From: JASHPR01 sp963833885
GTDB taxonomy: Bacteria > Actinomycetota > Actinomycetes > Streptosporangiales > Streptosporangiaceae
DNA length: 64,000 nucleotides
Assembly: GCA_963833885.1 (NCBI GenBank)
Contig: CAWHZU010000033.1
Location: forward strand, 294,336 to 358,335
Direction: 5' to 3'
The notes under the pieces are model-generated. The model ran no database searches. It had not been told where the DNA came from and worked only from the letters and a program-made list of their open reading frames with translations. A program made the translations under genes and the position numbers. Shown here piece by piece: positions 42,006 through 49,338 of the stretch (positions within the stretch are counted from its first letter, which is position 1; the number at the start of each line of letters is the position of its first letter).

Positions 42006-42821
42006 ATGCCATTCGTCAACATCTCCCTAGCGCGCGGCAAGTCCGAGGAGTACCTCGATGGGGTCTCGTCCGCCGTGCACGAGGCGCTCGTCCAAGAGCT
42101 AGGAATGAACCCCGACGACCGTTTCCAGCTGATCGATCAGCACGAGCCCGGCGAGATGATCTTCAACCGTGACTTCCGCGGCGGCCCGCGCTCGGACGAC
42201 TTCATCGTCTTCACCATCACCGAGGGAATCGACAGCGGCGACGAAGCCAAGCAGCGCTTCTACAAGACGCTGGTCGACCTGCTGCAAAAAGATCCGGGCG
42301 TCCGCGGCGAGGATGTATTCGTGATGGTCCATCGCACGCCGCCCGCGAACTTCTCCTTCGCAAGTGGCGTCTCCGCTACCGAGATCGTCGCCGCGGAGGC
42401 ACCTGCCCGGGCCGGCGCGGCGAGCACCTTCACCAAGCCTGACCTGATCGACGCTGTGACTGAGCTCTTCAAGGCCAACGACCGGACCCGCATCGTGTCC
42501 ATGCTGCCCGAGACGTTCGTCCTCAAAATCCCGGAAACGCTCCCCTACGGTGGCTCGTTTCAGGGACCGGCGGAATTCGACCGCTTCTTCCAGCGCATCT
42601 ATGACGACCACGAGTACTGGTCCTCGTTCCACACCGAACTTGCTCTCGGCCGCGTCCTCGACGCTGGCACCCACCTCGTGGCGCCGCTCCGGGTCACCGG
42701 GCGCGCCAAGTCGTCGGGGGTGACCATAACCGTCGAGAACCTCTGGCTGTTTGAGATAGCTGACGGCAACTTCGTCCGTGCCCAGCTCTACGCCGACACC
42801 GCCGCTGGCCGTAACGTCTGA
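42006..42821 (+). CDS. Tautomerase-like domain fused to a SnoaL/NTF2-like domain
   Basis: 271 residues. Residues 1-125 are a tautomerase-superfamily protein: MPFVNISLARGKSEEYLDG has Pro1 after Met, the catalytic base of 4-oxalocrotonate tautomerases, and EDVFVMVHRTPPANFSFASG ends the unit. Residues ~140-271 are a SnoaL-like fold (VTELFKANDRTRIVSML, PETLPYGGSFQGPAEFDRFF, split here; FVRAQLYADT), the family of polyketide cyclases and small ketosteroid-type isomerases. GAAGGATCGCT precedes ATG. The pairing of two isomerase folds in one chain, controlled by a divergent HxlR gene, suggests a catabolic or detoxification step on a keto-enol compound. Confidence 0.85.
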   Translation: MPFVNISLARGKSEEYLDGVSSAVHEALVQELGMNPDDRFQLIDQHEPGEMIFNRDFRGGPRSDDFIVFTITEGIDSGDEAKQRFYKTLVDLLQKDPGVRGEDVFVMVHRTPPANFSFASGVSATEIVAAEAPARAGAASTFTKPDLIDAVTELFKANDRTRIVSMLPETFVLKIPETLPYGGSFQGPAEFDRFFQRIYDDHEYWSSFHTELALGRVLDAGTHLVAPLRVTGRAKSSGVTITVENLWLFEIADGNFVRAQLYADTAAGRNV

Positions 42822-42856
42822 TCCGCCGGCCCGCCTCACGTGTCCACGAGGGCCTG

Positions 42857-43324
42857 CTACGTGGCGCGGTCGTGCGCCTCGATGAGGGCGAACATCGAGT
42901 CGGAGAAGCGGCGGGTGAGGCGGGCGAGTTCTGCCTGGTCGCGTTCGCTCCAGCCGGAGAACGCCTCCTCGAGCAGCCGTCGCCGGGCCTGGTTGATGGC
43001 CTGAACCGCGCGGTGGCCCTCGGGCGTGAGTGCTGCCGTCTTGATCCGCCGGTCGTGGTCGGCCGCGCCGCGCTGCACCAGGCCGAGCTGCTCGAGCCGG
43101 GCGAGCGACCGGCTGGCCTTCGGGTGGTTCTGGCCGAGCAGGTCGGCGAGCTCCAGCACCCCGATCGGGCCGCGCAGGCCGATGGTGACCAGGTACTGGG
43201 CCAGGTCCGGGTCGAGTGTCACGCCCGCGCTGCTCAGCAGCAGCGCGCGGAAGCCCGGGCGCGAGGTTCGCCCGAGCATCTCCAGCCAGACGTCGTAGTA
43301 GTCGTCGTCAGCCATCCCGTTCAT
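42857..43324 (-). CDS. MarR-family transcriptional regulator
   Basis: 155 residues; the start could be ATG 43315 (MADDDYY). IGVLELADLLGQNHPKASRS and LEQLGLVQRGAADHDRRIKT are the winged helix, the DHDRR wing being typical of MarR. Helices at both ends dimerize the protein. It is divergent from a quinone oxidoreductase gene, and near-palindromes with CCGTTCA half-sites lie at its own start and in front of the oxidoreductase. Confidence 0.9.
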   Translation of the reverse strand: MNGMADDDYYDVWLEMLGRTSRPGFRALLLSSAGVTLDPDLAQYLVTIGLRGPIGVLELADLLGQNHPKASRSLARLEQLGLVQRGAADHDRRIKTAALTPEGHRAVQAINQARRRLLEEAFSGWSERDQAELARLTRRFSDSMFALIEAHDRAT

Positions 43325-43361
43325 TATGCACGCATCTTCTGTTACGCTGCCTGCCTGGTGA

Positions 43362-43380
43362 TCCGTTCATAGTGAACGGA
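43362..43380. promoter_or_regulatory. MarR-type operator palindrome
   Basis: TCCGTTCA-TAG-TGAACGGA, perfect 8-bp arms with a 3-bp spacer, 15 bases before the oxidoreductase start. A weaker copy (CCGTTCA-TTA-TGCACGC, two mismatches) covers the MarR start at 43317-43333. The two sites 46 bases apart fit repression of both divergent genes. Confidence 0.7.
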
Positions 43381-43394
43381 ATTGATGTGGAGGG

Positions 43395-44366
43395 ATGGAG
43401 TTCGCGATGGGTGCGCAGCAGATGCACGCTGCCGTGCTGCACGGAATCGGGGAGACGCCTCGCTACGAGCCGTTCCCGGCGCCGGTGGCGGGCGACGGCG
43501 AGGCGGTGGTGACTGTGACGGCGGCTGCGCTGAAGCCGTCGGACCGCCTCATGGCCAACGGCGTGCATTACGCCCCGGCCGCGGTTCCCCAGGTCGTGGG
43601 CCTCGACGGGGTGGGCCGTCTGGCAGACGGCAGCCGGGTGGCGTTCTTCATCCCGCAGCAGCCCTACGGCGGCATGGCCGAGCAGACGCTGGTGCGCGCC
43701 GGCGTGTGGCTCCCGGTTCCGGACGGCGCTGACGACGTCACGGCCGCGGCCTTCCTCAACCCCGGCGTGGCCGCGTGGAAGGCGCTCGTGTGGGAGGGCG
43801 AGCTGGCGGCCGGCCAGACGGTGCTCGTGCTCGGCGCGACCGGCACGTCGGGCCGGATCGCCGCGCAGCTTGCCGTGCGGCAGGGCGCGCGCGTCGTCGC
43901 GGCCGGCCGCAGCCAGCGGGTCCTTGACGACCTGCAGGCCAGCGGGGCGGCCGCCGCGATCCGGGTCGACCGGCCGCGCAACGAGCTGGCCGCGGCGATC
44001 GCCGCCGAGGGCCCCTACGACCTGGTCGTCGATTACCTCTGGGGCGCTCCGGCCGAGGCCGTCTTCGCGGCGCTGCCGGAGTCCGGAGCCGCCCCGGAGC
44101 GGATCCGCTATGTGCTGGTCGGGATGAGTGCCGGCGAGGTGGCGGGCCTGCCGGCGATGGCGCTGCGCAGGGCGCCGGTCCAGATCTTTGGCAGCGGGAT
44201 TGGCGGGCGGGCCGGGCTCGCGGAGTCCGCGGCCGCGTTCGAGAGCCTGCTCGAGATGGCCGCCGCCGGGGAGATCACCCTGGACGCGGACCCCGTGCCG
44301 CTGTCCGGAGTCGAGAAGGCCTGGGCGCATCCAGATGGCGGACGGCGGGTGGTCTTCGTGCCGTGA
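43395..44366 (+). CDS. Quinone oxidoreductase-like MDR family protein
   Basis: 323 residues. ETPRYEPFPAPVAGDGEAVV and AAALKPSDRLMANGVHY form the GroES-like domain; VLVLGATGTSGRIAAQLAV is the cofactor-binding motif (GATGTSG). Lacks zinc ligands. The 'LKPSD' opening is found in MarR-associated reductases. ATG 43407 is an alternative start, better spaced from GGAGGG at 43389. Controlled, by position and palindrome, by the divergent MarR protein. Confidence 0.88.
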   Translation: MEFAMGAQQMHAAVLHGIGETPRYEPFPAPVAGDGEAVVTVTAAALKPSDRLMANGVHYAPAAVPQVVGLDGVGRLADGSRVAFFIPQQPYGGMAEQTLVRAGVWLPVPDGADDVTAAAFLNPGVAAWKALVWEGELAAGQTVLVLGATGTSGRIAAQLAVRQGARVVAAGRSQRVLDDLQASGAAAAIRVDRPRNELAAAIAAEGPYDLVVDYLWGAPAEAVFAALPESGAAPERIRYVLVGMSAGEVAGLPAMALRRAPVQIFGSGIGGRAGLAESAAAFESLLEMAAAGEITLDADPVPLSGVEKAWAHPDGGRRVVFVP

Positions 44367-44428
44367 CCGGGAAGCCCTTGCCCGCGCCGCGCCAAGAGCG
44401 GTCCGGACGGCGCGGCACGGCCGGCATC

Positions 44429-44491
44429 ACACGCAATGGATGATTTATCCCGCTAGATCTTCGTGCCAGACTCGCCCCATGGCACCCCGGC
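44429..44491 (+). repeat. 63-bp start-region repeat, copy 1 (before MscS)
   Basis: 57 of 63 bases match 47054-47116 without gaps. The core is TGATTTATCCCG ... TTCGTGCCAGACTCGCC, followed by ATGGC. Here the ATG at 44479 opens an 8-codon frame ending TGA at 44505, seven bases before the MscS start. At the other copy the same ATG starts the acetyltransferase. The pattern suggests a promoter and start region copied between loci. Confidence 0.85.
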
Positions 44492-44511
44492 CAGAAGCCC
44501 CGTGATCCCCC

Positions 44512-45585
44512 ATGCCGGACCCGAGTCACGCGTCGACCTCCTCGCTGGTCGTCGCCTGCGTCGTCGCGGGCGTCCTCGCGTTCGCCGTGGGCGTCGCGGC
44601 TACGGTGATGATCCGGAGGTTCGCCCGGCGCCACCATATGCGCGTGCAGCGACGGCCGGTCTGGAGGGCGCCGCTGACGCTGCTGATTGTCGTGCTGGCA
44701 GTTCGAGCGGTCCTGCTAGGGGCCGTGACGCAACGCCCCTGGGCCGGTCGGGCGTGTTACATCCTCCTCCTGGCCGCGATCGCCATCGGCGGGTGGCTGC
44801 TCACGGTAGTGGTGCTCGCGATCGAGCGGGGGCTGCTGGCGCGCCATCCGGACGCCGGGCTCGAGGACCGCCGCTCCCGCCACGTCCGGACGAAAATTAT
44901 CCTGGTGGCCCGGGTGGCCCAGGCGCTGATCGTGGCGGTCACCGTCGGCGCGATGCTGTGGACGGTCCCGGCCCTCCGCGACGTGGGCGTCGGCCTCCTC
45001 GCATCGGCCGGCCTGGTCGGCGTGATCGTCGGGCTCGCGGCGCAGACCACGCTGGGAAACCTGTTCGCAGGTCTGCAGATCGCCTTCACCGACGCGATCC
45101 GGATCGACGACATCGTGGTCGTGCAGGGCCAGCGGGGCCGCATCGAGGAGATCACGCTGACCTACGTCGCGGTGCGCGCCTCGGACAATACGACGCACAT
45201 CCTGCCCTGCACATTCTTCACCACCACGCCGTTCCAGAACTGGACGCACAAGTCCGCCCGGATCAGCGGCATCGTGCAGATCAGCGTCAGCGGCCGCGCG
45301 CCGCTCGATCCGCTGCTCGACGCGCTGCGCGCGGAACTCGGCCGGATCCTCGAGGCCTCGCCCCTGGCGGATGGGGAGCCGGGCATCGTGCGGGTCGAGG
45401 ACGCGGCGGGCCCGTCGGTGCGGCTGGCCGCTGTGGTAACCGCGGTCGACGGTGACGCCATCGGGACGCTGTGCAGCGACGTGAGGGAAGGGCTCGTGAC
45501 GTTCCTGCAGCGGGAGTATCCCGCCGCGATGCCTAGCTGGCCGGATGCCCCGCCATCGCCGAACATAAATGCTTCCCAGTTATGA
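44512..45585 (+). CDS. MscS-family mechanosensitive ion channel
   Basis: 357 residues. Four N-terminal hydrophobic helices (near 12-32, 50-70, 82-102, 130-150) lead to the pore helix LLASAGLVGVIVGLAAQTTLGNL with GNLFAGLQIAFTD. The beta domain VVQGQRGRIEEITLTYVAVR, split here as GQRGRIEEI and TYVAVRASD, and the cytoplasmic cage follow. MscS channels open when the membrane is stretched and release osmolytes. The start lies just after the 8-codon leader frame of the 63-bp repeat; no separate ribosome-binding site is obvious, so the leader may matter for its translation. Confidence 0.9.
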   Translation: MPDPSHASTSSLVVACVVAGVLAFAVGVAATVMIRRFARRHHMRVQRRPVWRAPLTLLIVVLAVRAVLLGAVTQRPWAGRACYILLLAAIAIGGWLLTVVVLAIERGLLARHPDAGLEDRRSRHVRTKIILVARVAQALIVAVTVGAMLWTVPALRDVGVGLLASAGLVGVIVGLAAQTTLGNLFAGLQIAFTDAIRIDDIVVVQGQRGRIEEITLTYVAVRASDNTTHILPCTFFTTTPFQNWTHKSARISGIVQISVSGRAPLDPLLDALRAELGRILEASPLADGEPGIVRVEDAAGPSVRLAAVVTAVDGDAIGTLCSDVREGLVTFLQREYPAAMPSWPDAPPSPNINASQL

Positions 45586-45608
45586 CGAAGCCGGGATAGT
45601 TGACTGTG

Positions 45609-45911
45609 ATGTCCCTATTACTCGACATCCTGCGCTGGGTGACGATCGCACTCGCTGTGGCAGCCGCGGCCGCCACGCTGCTCCCGATGCCTGCCCGCCG
45701 CGCGAAGGGTCGCCATGCTCGCAGGTGCGGCGCGGCAAGCAGCGAATGGCGGACGGTTCGCACTTGCTGCGGCGTGATCTTCCTTTCGGCCAGCCACTTG
45801 ACGAACGGGCCCGCCACATGGGTGCTGCTGGCCGCCGGTACCTGGCTGATCGTGGTTTGGGACCTGACCTCGTGGCTCCGGACCCGGTACCGCCTCACCC
45901 GCGCGGGGTGA
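45609..45911 (+). CDS. Small two-helix membrane protein, paralogue A
   Basis: 100 residues. Helix 1 is WVTIALAVAAAAATLL, then a polar middle with WRTVRTCCGVIFL, and helix 2 TWVLLAAGTWLIVVWDL with a basic end SWLRTRYRLTRAG. It is paralogous to the product at 47666 (matching VRT.CGVI, LLAAG.WL, W.L.SWLR.RYRLTR). The 45 bases before the start are also similar in both copies. It follows the MscS gene by 23 bases and is likely co-transcribed. Function unknown. Confidence 0.65.
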   Translation: MSLLLDILRWVTIALAVAAAAATLLPMPARRAKGRHARRCGAASSEWRTVRTCCGVIFLSASHLTNGPATWVLLAAGTWLIVVWDLTSWLRTRYRLTRAG

Positions 45912-45939
45912 GGCGACCGGCCGGGCCCTGCCGCCACAC

Positions 45940-46320
45940 CGTGTCATCGGCAGCGTAGGTACCACCGAATTCAGGATTGGCGAGCGCGACCCGAGCTTGT
46001 AAAGGGCGCTGCCGTTCAGGTCGTCAATGACGGGCCGCAAAAACCCGGCTCCATCCACACCGATGTCGGCCAGCGGCCGATCCTGGCCGCCGGGAACACC
46101 GACGGTGACCTTGCCATGCTCGAGTGGACCGCCGCCGGCCCGCGCCCCGACTCTGCAGCTCGTCGTGCGCCACACCGACGGAGAGCGCGAGTACGCCTAT
46201 GATCGTGATCCCATTTTGGGAAGCGGCACCGATCAGATCCGTGCCGCCGCCGCTGACCACAAGTGGACGGTGATCGACATGGCCGCCGACTGGCTGGCCG
46301 TCCACCCGCCATTTCCCTGA
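45940..46320 (+). pseudogene. HAD-superfamily phosphatase remnant
   Basis: C-terminal half of a haloacid-dehalogenase-like hydrolase. RVIGSVGTTEFRIGERDPSL, then after a frameshift near 45998 VKGAAVQVVNDGPQKPGSIH and GQRPILAAGNTDGDLAML (the third catalytic motif GN-x2-GD). After a second shift near 46140 comes TLQLVVRHTDGEREYAYDRD and DHKWTVIDMAADW. The N-terminal catalytic Asp region is missing; the small membrane gene ends where it should be. It is a relic. Confidence 0.75.
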
Positions 46321-46358
46321 TGACGCTATCCGGGCAGGCGAGCGGCTAGCCTGTCGCC

Positions 46359-47081
46359 GTGGAGCCCGCTCGCGCCCGCTACGACGGCCACTCCGAGTGG
46401 TACGACGAGACGTTCGGCGCCTTCTCTTACGAGGAGGAAACGGCGTTCCTGAGAGAGCGGCTTGGCGCTGGCCGCGGCGAGATATGCCTAGACGTGGCGT
46501 GCGGCACCGGCCTTCACGCGCGGACCATCGCCGACGCGGGCTACCGTGCGATCGGGTTCGACATCTCCGCTGATCAGCTCCGGTTTGCTCGGCGCAGGCT
46601 AGGGGCTGCCGTGCGGGCCGATGCCCGCCAGCTCCCGCTGCGGAACGACGCGGTCGCCTTGGCGCTGGGCATGTTCTTCCACACCGACGTCGCCGACTTC
46701 GCCTCGGTGGTCCGGGATGTGGCCCGGTGCCTGCGCCCGCACGGCCGCTTCATCTACATCGGTCTCCACCCGTGTTTCCTCGGGCCGTTCGTCGACCGCA
46801 TGACCGAATCCCGGGACGCCGGGCTGCGCTTCATGCCCGGCTATGGCGACGTGGGCTGGGCCGACCACGGATCCGGCGACGGCTCGGGCGTCGGGGGTCG
46901 CGTCGGGTTCCACCACAAGACCCTGGCCGCATTTTTTGGCGCGTTCACGGACGCTGGCCTGAACATCCGTGAAGTGCGCGAGATCTCCGGGGGCGGCGTG
47001 GTGCTGCCGAGGAACCTGGCCGTCGTCGCGATGAAGACCGGCGCGTCGGCGCAACACGCTATGGGTGATTTATCCCGGTAG
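46359..47081 (+). CDS. Class I SAM-dependent methyltransferase
   Basis: 240 residues. Motif I ICLDVACGTGLHARTIAD, motif II ADARQLPLRNDAVALALGM and motif III RCLRPHGRFIYIGLHP are those of UbiE/Methyltransf_11 enzymes. GTG 46359 follows CTGTCGCC; a strong ribosome-binding site is not seen. The last 28 bases of the gene lie within the second copy of the 63-bp repeat, so the C-terminal residues (AQHAMGDLSR) come from that repeat and are probably not original. Substrate unknown. Confidence 0.85.
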   Translation: MEPARARYDGHSEWYDETFGAFSYEEETAFLRERLGAGRGEICLDVACGTGLHARTIADAGYRAIGFDISADQLRFARRRLGAAVRADARQLPLRNDAVALALGMFFHTDVADFASVVRDVARCLRPHGRFIYIGLHPCFLGPFVDRMTESRDAGLRFMPGYGDVGWADHGSGDGSGVGGRVGFHHKTLAAFFGAFTDAGLNIREVREISGGGVVLPRNLAVVAMKTGASAQHAMGDLSR

Positions 47082-47116
47082 ATTTTCGTGCCAGACTCGC
47101 CGCATGGCTCCCCGGC
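47054..47116 (+). repeat. 63-bp start-region repeat, copy 2 (before GNAT)
   Basis: 57/63 identical to 44429-44491. It covers the end of the methyltransferase gene and the ATG (47104) of the acetyltransferase plus four codons. Confidence 0.85.
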
Positions 47117-47592
47117 AAGAGATCCAGGTCCGGCTGTACCGACCGGGGGACCGCGACCGGGTGCTGCGGTTAGCGCCGAGGCTCACCGAGGGAACCGCCC
47201 CCTGGCGGGACCCGGCCGGGACGCTGCGCGCGGTGGAGGTCGCGCTGCGCAGCGCGATCGACTCGTTCCGGGTTGCTGGTCATGCCGTATTCGTCGCCGA
47301 GACCGACGACGACCTCGTCGGTCTCGTGACCGTGAGCGAGCGCATCAGCTTTGCCGGCCAGCGTGAGGGTTACGTCGGCTGGCTGGTGGTGCGGGCCGGG
47401 ATGGAACGGCGCGGCATCGGCAGCACGCTGATGACCGTCGCCGAGAAGTGGGCGGTCGGCCGTGGGCTGTCCTGCCTCACGCTGGAGACCGGCGCGGCCA
47501 ACCATGCCGCGCGGAGCCTGTACCGGGCGCTTGGCTACGAGGAAGAGGACGTCCGGCTCACCAAGCATCCGCTGACCCGCAAAGCAAGGTGA
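47104..47592 (+). CDS. GNAT-family N-acetyltransferase
   Basis: 162 residues from ATG 47104. VFVAETDDDLVGLVTVSERI is beta 2-4, YVGWLVVRAGMERRGIGSTL carries the acetyl-CoA site (R-R-G-I-G), and LTLETGAANHAARSLYRALG the C-terminal motif B. It acetylates an amino group of unknown substrate. The start codon lies in the 63-bp repeat; no separate ribosome-binding site is apparent, so leaderless translation is possible. Confidence 0.9.
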   Translation: MAPRQEIQVRLYRPGDRDRVLRLAPRLTEGTAPWRDPAGTLRAVEVALRSAIDSFRVAGHAVFVAETDDDLVGLVTVSERISFAGQREGYVGWLVVRAGMERRGIGSTLMTVAEKWAVGRGLSCLTLETGAANHAARSLYRALGYEEEDVRLTKHPLTRKAR

Positions 47593-47665
47593 CCCGCTGG
47601 TGCGGCCTCCGCTGATAACGGCAAATGCTTTCCAGGCATGGCGAAACTGGGCATAGTGGAACGCG

Positions 47666-47953
47666 ATGTCCTCCGTTGTCAACGTGCTGTCCTGGGCGGC
47701 GATCGCGTGCGCCGCGGCCGGTGTGGTCGTGTCGCTGGTCATGCTGGCCATCCAGCGCCCGGCTGCCCACGTCGCGCCGAGCACGTCCTGGCAGACGGTC
47801 CGGACTGGCTGCGGGGTGATCTTGCTCGTCAGTGCCCGCTGGGCGGGCGGCGCTGCCGCGTGGCTGCTGCTGGCCGCCGGCATATGGCTGGTACTGGTCT
47901 GGAACCTGGTTTCCTGGCTCCGGATGCGCTACCGCCTCACGCGCGTGGGCTGA
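47666..47953 (+). CDS. Small two-helix membrane protein, paralogue B
   Basis: 95 residues: MSSVVNVLSWAAIACAAAGV as helix 1, TSWQTVRTGCGVILLVSA, and AWLLLAAGIWLVLVWNLVSW as helix 2 with basic RMRYRLTRVG. It is the paralogue of 45609-45911; the upstream 45 bases (AAATGCTTTCCAG ... GCGATGTCC) are also related. It follows the GNAT gene by 73 bases. Confidence 0.65.
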   Translation: MSSVVNVLSWAAIACAAAGVVVSLVMLAIQRPAAHVAPSTSWQTVRTGCGVILLVSARWAGGAAAWLLLAAGIWLVLVWNLVSWLRMRYRLTRVG

Positions 47954-48025
47954 CGGGCCCGGGTCGAGAGATTGCTGTAGCAACACTGCGCCGTCTCTGC
48001 TGCGGTGGTACCAGGGAGTGTGGCT

Positions 48026-48663
48026 ATGACCGGGCATGCGGTGGTGATCGCGGGCCGGGGCCCGACAGGGCTGATGCTGGCGGGCGAGCTGGCGCTGGCG
48101 GGCGCCGACGTTGCCATCGTCGAGCGGCGCGCCAGCCAGGACGTCACCGGCTCGCGGGCAGGCGGTCTGCACTCACGCACCATCGAGGTTCTCGATAGCG
48201 CATCCTGGCCAACTGGGTCGGCGAGCTGGAGGTGCCGGTTTATCGCGGCCGGGAGGTGACGGGTTTCACGCAGGATGACGCCGGAGTCGACGTCGAGCTG
48301 TCCGGAGGCGCGGGGGACGGGCACGGGTGCTGGTGCGGGAACAGCACCTCGGGCAGACCGGCGAGCCGACGCTGCGCGATCTTAGCCAGGCGCTCATCGC
48401 CGTCTGGGAAACGGATAACGGCCTGCGCATTGCCACCTGGATTGCCCGGTTCACCGATGTGACCGGCAGGCAGCGTCCTACCGGGACAGACGCGTGCTGC
48501 TGGCCGGCGACGCCGCGCACGTGCACTCCGCGATCGGCGGGCAGGGCCTCAACACCGGCGTGCAGGATGCTGTGAACCTGCTGATCTGGCCGGACGGGTA
48601 CGCCGCCTGGGTGGGGGACCGAACCCAGCTAGGGCTCACCGACGCGCTGACGACCGCCTGCTG
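48026..48663 (+). pseudogene. FAD-dependent aromatic monooxygenase, decayed
   Basis: Fragments of a class A flavoprotein monooxygenase in several frames: VVIAGRGPTGLMLAGELALA (FAD GxGxxG) and SRAGGLHSRTIEVLD, then VYRGREVTGFTQDDAGVDVE, LVREQHLGQTGEPTLRDLSQ and the FAD-binding RVLLAGDAAHVHSAIGGQGL, NTGVQDAVNL. About 200 of ~500 residues remain. It ends in TGA at 48661-48663, tail to tail with the TetR gene. Confidence 0.8.
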
Positions 48664-48668
48664 ACCCG

Positions 48669-49268
48669 TCATAGGTTCGGCCGTCTGACGCCACCGGAGA
48701 TGGCCGTGGTCACGACTCTGCGGACCTCGTCCGCTGATGGCGCGGCGCCATCCTGGCTGGCCCACAGCAAGTGCACGGTCCCGATCAGCATCGGCGCGAG
48801 CATCTCGACCTCGGCATCGGTCTCGAGGCGGCCCAGCTCACGCTCGGCGGCCAGATAGGAGGCGAGCATCTCCATGGCCTCCGTCAGCACCGGGACGCCG
48901 GCGGGCCAGGTCTCGCGCAGCCGGGCGCGCAGGCTCTCGCGCGAGCTGACGAGGGGGACCATCGCAACGGCGGCCGAACCGTACAGCGCGGTCAGCGCGT
49001 CGGTGATGTTGCCGATGACGGTGCCGGTCCCGGCGGCATCGCGCAGCGCGGCGGCCTGGCTATCCATCCGCCCGATGCGGTCCAGCACGAACTCGGCGAG
49101 GAACGCGTCAAAGTCGGCGAAGTGCCGGTGCAGCACCCCCTTGGCGACCCCCGCCTCGGTCGTCACCGCGCGGCTGGTCAGCGCGCCCGGCCCGTCCCGG
49201 AGCAGGACCCGCTCGGCAGCTTCGAACAGCTGCTCGCGCGCATCGCGGAGGGCTACCCCGGTGGGCAC
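48669..49268 (-). CDS. TetR-family transcriptional regulator
   Basis: 199 residues from GTG 49268, which has AAGGAGG 9 bases upstream. The longer frame to 49325 would overlap the operator. The HTH is LFEAAERVLLRDGPGALTSR, AVTTEAGVAKGVLHRHFADF. A ligand-binding helical domain follows. It should bind the 24-bp palindrome between it and the divergent methyltransferase gene, repressing both until a ligand appears. Confidence 0.9.
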   Translation of the reverse strand: MPTGVALRDAREQLFEAAERVLLRDGPGALTSRAVTTEAGVAKGVLHRHFADFDAFLAEFVLDRIGRMDSQAAALRDAAGTGTVIGNITDALTALYGSAAVAMVPLVSSRESLRARLRETWPAGVPVLTEAMEMLASYLAAERELGRLETDAEVEMLAPMLIGTVHLLWASQDGAAPSADEVRRVVTTAISGGVRRPNL

Positions 49269-49305
49269 CGTCTCCCGCCTCCTTCGCTCTGCGCGAAACC
49301 AAGCC

Positions 49306-49329
49306 TTAAGTGGGCACGTGCCCACTTAA
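49306..49329. promoter_or_regulatory. Perfect 24-bp palindrome, TetR operator
   Basis: TTAAGTGGGCAC followed at once by its exact reverse complement GTGCCCACTTAA. A further half-like AAGTGGGC follows at 49329-49336. It ends 9 bases before the methyltransferase ATG and lies ~38 bases upstream of the TetR GTG start, as expected for an operator shared by both genes. Confidence 0.8.
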
Positions 49330-49338
49330 AGTGGGCGC

